The notes under the pieces: generated by a model
Database searches by the model: none
What the model saw: the letters and a program-made list of their open reading frames with translations, nothing else
What the model was told of the DNA's origin: nothing
Translations under genes and position numbers: made by a program
Assembly: GCA_018398575.1 (NCBI GenBank)
Contig: JAGTXZ010000005.1
Location: forward strand, 930,001-994,000
Direction: 5' to 3'
DNA: 64,000 bases
Origin: Ampelomyces quisqualis
Taxonomy: Eukaryota > Ascomycota > Dothideomycetes > Pleosporales > Phaeosphaeriaceae
Shown: one piece after another, positions 55,878-64,000 of the stretch
Numbering within the stretch: position 1 is the first letter of the stretch
Layout: each line of letters opens with the position of its first letter

Positions 55878-56338
55878 GGGTTTCGTTGGACCACCTGGGA
55901 GGGATTGTGGTAGATATTGGAAGCTGTCAATGTGGGGCCATTCAACAGCTTGGGCGTCAAAAGGCGGTGAATTGGTAAAGGTGTAAATTTCAGGCATCAA
56001 GTATGCGCGATCATCTGCAACTTTGCACTGGCGACATGATGGAAACCAAATTCATGCTCATACACGTAGGCGCCCTTGTCGTTGGATTGCTCAGGGCCAA
56101 CTAACTGTTTTCATGTTTGCGCGATGATTTGGAGTAGGCGCGTTGGCGGGGTGACCGCCTCTTGTGGTTAGGCCCATTAGCCGCATAGGACGAAGAAATG
56201 GCAGGCGCTCACCTTCACTTCTCCCGCTCTTGCGCTGCAACAACCATCTTCTCACCAACCCTGCAATCGCATACCACTCTGACCGCTCGAATAACTCTTC
56301 CCCTGAAAAACACCCCTACACCACATTGCACAGTTAAG
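55878..56338. other. Intergenic, about 460 bases, no gene seen
   Basis: 3' flank of the purine gene and promoter of the histone chaperone gene. An in-frame extension upstream of the Chz1 ATG is not conserved. Confidence 0.5.
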
Positions 56339-56781
56339 ATGTCTGCCCAGCCCGACAACCAGCAGATGGGAGGCGTCCAGAACCCCTCTACCGAGAGCAA
56401 GGGCAAGGGCAAGGCACCCGAGGCAGACACCATGGAGGAGTCTATGGATGATGACTCTAGCGATGAGTCCGGCGTCGAGGACCAGGTACGTTCCATCCTC
56501 GGAGCGTGGCACTTCAAGGCGCAAACGACTAACTTGCGATGCACAGGCCGGTGAAGGTATGTTTTCCACTGAGCGCACGCCACGCACCAGTTCCTAACAT
56601 GCACTTAGTTGAGGAGCCTGATGAGGACAACATGGAGGAAATCGACACGGCCAACGTCGTCGGCTCCCGCACGCGCGGCAAGAACATCGACTTCGCCAAG
56701 GCCAACCAGGAGCTCGGTGAAGACGAGGACGAGGACGATGATGAGGACTTTGTCGACCCTGAGGACGAGATGAAGGACTAG
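56339..56781 (+). CDS. CHZ1: Histone H2A.Z-specific chaperone Chz1
   Basis: Three exons, 56339-56485, 56549-56558 (only 10 bases) and 56609-56781, 109 residues. The protein is acidic and disordered. The CHZ motif, NMEEIDTANVVGSRTRGKNIDF, is flanked by Asp/Glu runs (DDDSSDESGVED before; EDEDEDDDEDFVDPEDE after), as in nuclear chaperones that bind H2A.Z-H2B dimers. The microexon encodes Ala-Gly-Glu plus one base. It is bounded by ACAG and GTATGT, and skipping it would shift the frame out of the CHZ motif, so it must be retained. The upstream frame is open but the MSAQPDNQQM start is taken as the family start. Confidence 0.9.
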
Positions 56782-58632
56782 AGGCGTGGCAGTCACTCTC
56801 CATGTCCCTGGTAGGTCGAAACAATGCCGCTCTTCGCTAGCGAGTGCCGTTGCAGGCACATAGCTGACACAAGCCCAGTCTCGGTCGATGCGACTAGGAC
56901 CTTTTCGATGGTCATATTTGGGTCGGGTTGACAGGCACAAAACCAACGGGGTCATTGGATATGGAGGAAGTGAGTGAAGGATTGGAGTAATGGCGCGCCC
57001 GCTGGAGGGATTGCGTTGGCGCAAGGCATCTGCTGTGCGCGCGAGAGCGTGGCACGCAGGCTGCGACAGTGGCGGCGCAAGTTTAGCAACAGTATACACG
57101 AAAATGAAGACAAATGATAGCACATGATGGACTTGTACAGGAACGTTGTCGAGCACTGCTGCAGAGCGCAGGCGCCTGTGTAGAGGCCATAGTGCCCAGC
57201 ACGAAGACGCTCCCCAGATTGCGCGTCGAAGATATGGTTACGATGTTGCTACGGAGTACCACACGATGAAATATTCCTAGTCCGGCACTTCTTGGCTGGT
57301 TCTCGGGCTTTTCCGGAGGGGACTTGGTCACGTGGTGGAGATGTGCACTAACTAGGCTGGACGCCGCTGGAGCTGTGCAGGGATCACGCGCACGGCCCGA
57401 TGTTTTGCACCCCCACAGCAGAGAAGAGGATGGGATGGATGCGTGAGGTGGTCTGTAGGTGGTCTGTACTCCGTAGGTGGTAGATGATTGTCACTGGGGA
57501 AGCGCAGCAATCCTCGAGTATCCGCCTTGTCGTGGGCGACATCGGCTGCCTCGACTTCCTCGACTTCCTCGGTAGGTACTAGTCACTGCCGCCAGCTGGC
57601 TCCGAGTGTGCCCGACGAGCCGGAGATGCAAAACGATGATGTCATCGAGTAGGAGATTCTGCCCACAGTACTCCGTATGGCAGAGGCGACGCAGATAGAG
57701 GACAAGATGAAATTAGACACGGCGCCGGGCCAATCATGCAGAGGCTCGACGCGTGGGCTGCGCGCCCTCGGCATTGCGACTTCGGCGGCCCAGGATTGGC
57801 TGCCCGGCCGCGTCTCGCCATCCACCGCCTGCAGCGCGCGCCAATCCTGGCCCGAGCATTGTCATGGCCCGGCAGAAAACCGTGGGGACAAAGGGCCTGG
57901 CATGTGCCGCTCCCACATGTACACAGCTGGATAGAGCCCATGTGCGAACGAAATACCAAGATCCTCTCCAAGACGTCCAAATTGGACCGTGACCCAGCAG
58001 ACAAGCGCATCTCGCTCCGACACACAAGCGGGCGCGCCTCTGCTAACCCATTCCCCCTCTGCAAGTGAAGATGCTAGCGTACGCTGCGGAAATTCCCCAC
58101 TCGCTCCTCTCCGCTCCGTCCCATTCATAAGCAGTGCCGCCCACCCAGCCGCGGCCTCTTCCTCCCTCCCTCTGCACTCTTCTCCTCCATCCAAGTTGCT
58201 TGCTGCAACAACCGCGAGTGAATTCACGGCCTGCTTCGACGGCCACCACACGCAGTAAGTCGAACCCGACACTTCCAATGGCACCCTCGACGAATTCTGA
58301 ATATCCCGCGGGCTGCTTGACACCACGTACAACTAGCCCATGTGCGCCCCCTTGTTTGCCCGTGTTCTTATCAGCATATCCTGGTGTACTGCCAGCATCT
58401 GCGCGCCCATCTCTGCCGCGGCCGTTTCCAGATACATTCTTTTGCTTTCAAGCTAGAGCTAGTGCATTTATTTGCAACCATCTCCAGACCACCAACACAC
58501 GCCCCAGTCACTAACACCGCCCCCAGAACACCGCCTCCGCCCGAGCAGCAACCGCTTCTTCGCACTGATACCCCTACCCAACCCGCGAACTTGACACCAG
58601 AAACACCCCAACCACGGCCTTTCGCCGGTATA
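56782..58632. other. Intergenic, 1.85 kb, no gene seen
   Basis: Long region before the glutamate synthase gene, with three of the TACGGAGTA/TACTCCGTA words (57250, 57467, 57669). The last 500 bases are CT-rich and are probably its promoter and leader. Overlapping frames on both strands in the GC-rich part (57580-58330) have no domain. Confidence 0.45.
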
Positions 58633-61600
58633 ATGGGTCTCGTCTCTTTTACCGAGGATACAAAATTGCCACAAGATACCCAGATCGAGGAGGAGCCAGC
58701 GTCCGTGTTCAAGTACCAAGATGGTCCTGAGAACAAGAGTTGGGCGGGAGCTCTTCCGTTGAAGCAGGGTCTATATGACCCAGAGTTGGAGAAGGATGCC
58801 TGTGGTGTCGGCTTCGCTGCCCACATCAAGGGCAAGGCTAGCCACAAAATTGTCTCCGATGGTAAGATATACAATCACCTCCCAAGGGAGTTGAGATGGC
58901 TGACATTGTATAGCACGCTCATTGCTGTGTAACATGACCCATCGCGGAGCAGTGGGTTCCGACGCACGAGACGGAGACGGAGCTGGTGTCATGACCAGTA
59001 TCCCCCACCGATTCTTCCTCAAGGAATTTGAGCGCGAACAAGGCTTCAAGCTACCACCGCTTGGCCAGTACGCCACTGGAAACTTGTTTTTCAAGCCCGA
59101 TGCCACCATTCTCGAGGAGACTAAATCCATGTTTGAGGACGTTGCAGACCAGCTCGACCTGAGAGTGCTCGGATGGCGAGTGGTACCACGCGACTCAACC
59201 CTCCTCGGACCTGCGGCACTATCGCGAGAGCCAATCATCCTGCAACCATTCGTCGTTCTAAAGACGACGTACGGCACGGAGCGACAGCCCAATGCAGACT
59301 GGGCAGAAAAGTACGATAACGGCTACTTTGAGCGACAGTTGTACGTTCTGCGAAAGCGCTCTACACACGTCATTGGCCTGCACAATTGGTTTTATGTGTG
59401 CTCTCTAAGCAACAAGAACATTGTGTACAAGGGACAATTGTCCCCTGTGCAGGTCTACGAGTACTACCACGACCTGCTGAACGTCGATTACGAGGGCCAC
59501 TTTGCACTTGTGCACTCGCGTTTCTCTACGAACACATTTCCCAGCTGGGATCGTGCTCAGCCGCTACGATGGGCAGCCCACAATGGCGAAATTAACACGT
59601 TGCGAGGCAACAAGAACTGGATGCGAGCACGTGAAGGCGGTATGCGTTCCAGCCTCTTCGGCGAAGAGCTCGACCTTCTCTACCCCATTGTTGAAGATGG
59701 TGGTTCCGACTCTGCAGCTTTTGACAACGTTCTTGAACTGCTCACAATCAACGGCGTTCTGTCGCTGCCTGAAGCAGTCATGCTCATGGTACCAGAGGCA
59801 TGGCAGGGCAACCACACCATGGACCCCGCCAAACAGGCTTTCTACGAGTGGGCGGCTTGTATGATGGAGCCTTGGGACGGTCCTGCCCTTTTCACATTCT
59901 CAGACGGACGCTACTGTGGAGCCAACCTGGACCGGAACGGTCTGCGTCCCTGTCGTTACTATGTCACCGACGATGACCGCATCATTTGCGCCTCTGAAGT
60001 TGGTACCATCTCTATTGAGCCTGAGCGTGTTGTCCAAAAGGGACGTCTCCAGCCCGGTAGGATGTTGCTTGTCGATACTGTCGCTGGACGCATTGTCGAC
60101 GATGCGGAGCTGAAGAAGACTGTCTCTGAGCGAAAAGACTTCCGTGCGTGGATCGACAAGAACCTCTTGACCCTCCCCAAGATAGTGAAATCAGTCAGCG
60201 ACAAAGGCGTGGACATGTCCTTCTCACTGACCGAAACCAAGCTACACGAAGACCCTCGCCTGCGCGCATTCAACTACTCTCTTGAGCAAGTCAGCCTGCT
60301 TCTTGGCCCCATGGCCGCAGACTCCAAAGAAGCTCTTGGATCCATGGGTAATGATGCGCCTCTTGCTTGCTTGGCCACCCAGCCACGTTTGCTTTACGAG
60401 TATTTCCGTCAGCTTTTCGCCCAAGTCACTAACCCACCCATCGATCCGATTCGAGAGGCCATTGTCATGTCTCTCGAGGCATACGTTGGACCCCAGGGCA
60501 ATCTGCTAGAAATGGACGAGTCGCAGTGTCACCGAATGCTCCTCCCATCGCCTGTTCTGTCCCTCGAGGAGTTTAAGGGCCTGATCAACACCTCTACTGT
60601 GCATTCTGCATGGACTGTGAAGACTATCGACATCACTTTCCCGAAGAGCGAGGGTACTGACGGCTACATGAACGCCCTTGACCGCATTTGTGAAGAAGCC
60701 GCAGCAGGCGTCAACAACGACGATAACATCATTGTCCTCACTGACCGCGCAACTTCGCCTGATCGAGTTCCAATCTCTGCCTGCCTGGCCACCGGCATGG
60801 TACACCACCACCTTGTCCGCAACAAATGGCGTTCCAAGGTTGCTCTCGTGGTCGAGACTGGTGAAGCTCGTGAGGTCCATCACATGTGTGTTCTGGTTGG
60901 ATACGGTGCCGATGCCATCAACCCATACCTCGCAATCGAGTGTATCCTCAAGATGCACCGCGAAGGTCTTATTCGAAAGAAACTCACCGCCGAGCAGCTC
61001 ATCGACAACTACAAGCACTCCTGCGACGGTGGTATCCTGAAGGTCATGTCCAAGATGGGTATCTCTACCCTTCAATCGTACAAGGGTGCCCAAATCTTCG
61101 AGGCTCTTGGTCTCGATGACTCTGTCGTTGACCGCTGCTTTACTGGCACAGCATCCCGTATCAAGGGCATGACCTTCGAGCTCATCGCACAGGATGCATT
61201 CGCCCTTCACGAGAAGGGTTACCCCACCCGCCCCATTGTCGAGATCCCTGGTCTTGTGGAGACTGGCGAATACCACTGGCGCGATGGAGGAGAGCCCCAC
61301 GTCAATGATCCGACCGCGATGGCCAACATTCAGGACGCCGTGCGCACCAAGAACGACAAATCGTACGAGGCTTATTCCATTGCCGAGTACGAGCGCATCA
61401 AGGACTGCACCCTTCGTGGTCTACTTGACTTCAACTTTGAGGACCGCGCCCCCATCCCCATCGATCAGGTCGAGCCCTGGACGGACATTGTGCGGCGCTT
61501 CGTGACTGGAGCCATGTCTTATGGTTCCATCTCCATGGAGTCTCATTCAACTCTCGCCGTAGCCATGAACAGGCTGGGTGGGAAATCCAACACTGGTGAG

Positions 61601-64000
61601 GGTGGTGAGGATCCCGAGCGCAGCTTGCGTATGGAGAACGGCGACACCATGCGCTCTGCCATCAAGCAGATTGCTTCTGGACGTTTCGGTGTCACCTCCA
61701 ACTATCTTGCCGATGCAGACGAGTTGCAGATCAAGATGGCTCAAGGTGCTAAGCCCGGTGAGGGTGGTGAGCTTCCTGGTCACAAGGTCTCAGGCTCCAT
61801 TGCGAAGACTCGCCACTCCACTCCTGGTGTTGGTCTCATCAGCCCTCCTCCTCATCATGACATCTACTCTATTGAAGATCTCAAGCAGTTGATCTACGAT
61901 CTCAAGTGCTCTAACCCCCGCGCTCGTGTCTCTGTCAAGCTTGTCTCCGAGACCGGTGTTGGTATCGTTGCGTCTGGTGTCGCGAAGGCCAAGGCTGACC
62001 ATATCCTCATCTCCGGTCACGACGGGGGTACCGGTGCCTCTCGATGGACTGGTATCAAGTATGCCGGTCTCCCATGGGAGCTGGGTCTTGCCGAGACTCA
62101 TCAGACTCTTGTTCTCAACGATCTTCGTGGTCGTGTCATTGTCCAGACTGATGGTCAGCTCCGTACTGGACGCGATGTCGCTATTGCCTGTCTACTTGGG
62201 GCCGAAGAGTGGGGGTTTGCTACCACGCCTCTCATTGCCATGGGCTGCATTATGATGAGGTATTAGCCCCCCCAAGTACAAAGTGCTTGTTGCATCTCAA
62301 AGTTTAGAATTAGCGCGGGAAACCAAAGTTCCCACGAGGGGTATTTCTTACCCCAGCTAAGACAACTTTGAGATTAGCAAGCATAAGTACAATCTCCTCT
62401 GTATAGACAAGTACTAACATTCTCTAGGAAATGCCATCTCAACACCTGCCCTGTCGGTATTGCCACTCAGGATCCTGAGCTGAGGAAGAAGTTTGCTGGT
62501 ACACCCGAGCATGTTATCAACTTCTTCTACTACATCGCCAATGAGCTCCGTGCTATCATGGCCAAGCTTGGATACCGCACCATCAACGACATGGTCGGCC
62601 ACTGCGAGGTCCTCCGCATCCGCGACGACCTTCGTACCGCAAAGACAGAGAATATTGACCTCTCTTTGATCCTGACTCCCGCGCACACCCTCCGCCCGGG
62701 TGTCGCCACGTTCAATGTCCGCAAGCAGGATCACCGCCTCCACGTTCGTCTTGACAACAAGCTCATCGCGGAGTCTGAGCTGGCATTGGAGAAGGGTCTG
62801 CCAGCCCGCATTGAGTGCGATGTTGTCAACACTGATCGCGCTCTCGGTGCCACACTCTCTTACCACATCAGCAAGCGCTACGGCGAGGCTGGACTGCCAC
62901 AAGACACCATCCATGTCAACATCCGTGGATCTGCTGGTCAGTCGTTTGGTGCCTACCTCGCACCGGGTGTGACCCTCGAACTCGAGGGTGACTCCAACGA
63001 CTACGTTGGCAAGGGTCTCTCCGGTGGTCGCCTCATCGTATACCCACCCCGCACTGCAGTCTACCGTGCTGAGGAGAACATATTGATCGGTAACGTCTGT
63101 CTGTACGGCGCCACCGCTGGTACCTGCTTCTTCCGTGGTATTGCTGCCGAGCGCTTCTGTGTTCGAAACTCCGGTGCTACTGCCGTTGTTGAGGGTGTTG
63201 GTGACCACGGTTGCGAGTACATGACAGGTGGTCGCGTCCTCGTCCTTGGCTCCACTGGACGTAATTTCGCTGCTGGTATGTCCGGTGGTATCGCCTATGT
63301 CCTTGATATCCACCAGGACTTCGAGCAGAAGGTTAATCAGGAGATGGTGGAGCTTTCGGGCATTGAGGAGCCAGAGGAGATCGCTTTCTTGCGTGGTCTT
63401 ATTGAAGACCATCACCACTACACCGGCTCTGAGCTTGCAGCACGTATCCTTCTCGACTTCACCCGTGCACTCCCACGGTTCGTCAAGGTCATGCCTGTCG
63501 ACTACAAGCGTGTCCTATTGGAAGAGAAGGCCAAAGCTGCTGAGAAGAAGAAGTCAGAGTACCCTCTGCCCATCCTTCCTGGCAACCCTGTCCGTACGGC
63601 GCACGAAGACTCGCGCAAAGCAGAGCACGAGCATGAGGCCAAAGAGAAGAAGAAGAGTGACTTGCTCGACATTGAAGAGAGCGTTACTGATGCAAAGGCC
63701 GAGAAGAAGAAGGCACTCGTCCTAGACAAGACCCGTGGTTTCATGAAATACCAGCGCCGATCTGAGAAGTACCGCAACCCTAAGACCCGTACGCGTGATT
63801 GGGCGGAGCTTTCGCAGCGTCTCAACGAGGACGAGCTCAAGTACCAGTCTGCTCGTTGCATGGATTGCGGTGTACCTTTCTGTCAGTCGGATACAGGGTG
63901 TCCCATCAGGTAAACTTTGATCAGATGTGTTTGAGTGATTTAACCTGTAAGACTAACTTATGAACAGTAACATCATCCCCAAATGGAACGAATTAGTGTT
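58633..64000 (+). CDS. GLT1: NADH/NADPH-dependent glutamate synthase (GOGAT), cut by right edge
   Basis: Fused fungal glutamate synthase, converting glutamine plus 2-oxoglutarate to two glutamates. Exons 58633-58861, 58914-62259, 62428-63909 and 63968 onward. A short propeptide precedes Cys57 of KDACGVGFAAHIKG, the glutaminase nucleophile. Then THRGAVGSDARDGDGAG, the central domain, the FMN-binding synthase domain (GGKSNTGEGGEDPERS, LISPPPHHDIYSIEDLKQLIYDLK, HDGGTGASRWTGIKYAGLPWE), the 3Fe-4S motif (GCIMMRKCHLNTCPVG), the GXGXG domain (GSAGQSFGAYLAPG, GKGLSGGRLIVYPP) and a Lys/Glu-rich linker. The start of the small-subunit-like part follows (CMDCGVPFCQSDTGCPISN); the NAD(P)H-binding remainder lies beyond the window. 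Intron 3 (62260-62427) is unusual and described separately. Confidence 0.96.
62260..62427 (+). other. Structured 168-nt intron in the glutamate synthase gene (introner-like candidate)
   Basis: An intron with GTATTA donor, TACTAAC branch site and TCTAG acceptor, three times longer than most introns here. 62276-62304 and 62364-62390 form a broken stem of 21 base pairs (11 + 6 + 4). Inside it are two more hairpins: GGGAA (62317-62321) with TTCCC (62329-62333), and GGGGTA (62338-62343) with TACCCC (62349-62354). Together they make a three-way junction. It lies within an Arg codon between the first two cysteines of the 3Fe-4S motif. Long, foldable introns of this kind resemble introner-like elements of Dothideomycetes; whether copies exist elsewhere cannot be told from this window. 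Confidence 0.55.

Noticed and set aside
1..64000. tRNA, rRNA, CRISPR, riboswitch or viral genes
   Set aside because: No tRNA-like arm pairs with T-loop sequence, no rRNA similarity and no spaced direct repeats were noticed by eye. A tRNAscan or Rfam run could still find a divergent RNA.

Overview
This is a eukaryotic, fungal window. Genes carry short spliceosomal introns with GT..AG ends and CTAAC-like branch sites, sit on both strands about 1-3 kb apart, and encode ascomycete families (Mis6/CENP-I, a VTC polyphosphate subunit, complex I 78 kDa, NADH-GOGAT, a fungal CCCH family, a MYND-finger family). The protein families and the frequent TACTCCGTA/TACGGAGTA word suggest a filamentous ascomycete, probably Dothideomycetes (Pleosporales-like). 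That placement is inference. No bacterial, viral or plasmid block and no rRNA or tRNA gene was seen.

Layout. 1-1060: an edge fragment and a full copy of a small secreted cysteine-rich protein. 2.7-4.6 kb: ribosomal protein eS7 and a glutathione S-transferase, tail to tail. 5.4-7.1 kb: a CCCH zinc-finger protein. 7.4-8.8 and 12.1-13.0 kb: two related HD-type proteins with eroded metal motifs, on either side of a MARVEL-like membrane gene whose fourth codon is a stop. 13.7-15.6 kb: a doubtful small gene, a mitochondrial release-factor-like gene and the small subunit of serine palmitoyltransferase. 16.5-21.0 kb: an orphan protein and CENP-I. 21.1-22.2 kb: a decayed MYND gene. 23.1-25.6 kb: Vtc2/3-type VTC subunit. 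27.2-34.9 kb: secreted S41 peptidase, secreted CBM18-AA7 flavo-oxidase and an MFS transporter. 35.0-37.8 kb: a protein with an NLR-type fungal N-terminal domain, divergent from EMC7. 38.8-46.0 kb: Na+/H+ antiporter, complex I 78 kDa subunit and delta-12 desaturase. 46.0-49.2 kb: gene-poor, with a foldback repeat and a minisatellite. 49.2-53.5 kb: orphan ORF, APH-type kinase and Nudix hydrolase. 53.9-64.0 kb: ADE17-type purine enzyme, histone chaperone Chz1 and NADH glutamate synthase, which runs off the right edge.

This looks like ordinary chromosome arm, with housekeeping genes mixed with secreted and fast-evolving genes. There is no biosynthetic cluster; the three extracellular or transport genes at 27-35 kb are neighbours but need not act together. 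Functional links are loose: nitrogen and purine metabolism (GOGAT, ADE17), lipids (SPT small subunit, desaturase), respiration (complex I) and chromatin/kinetochore (CENP-I, Chz1).

The most unusual observations are: a 168-nt intron in the glutamate synthase gene that can fold on itself and interrupts the iron-sulfur motif (introner-like candidate); an internal duplication inside a degenerate HD-family protein with an intron in only one copy; a nonsense codon at position 4 of an otherwise intact membrane-protein gene; and a multi-lesion MYND pseudogene.
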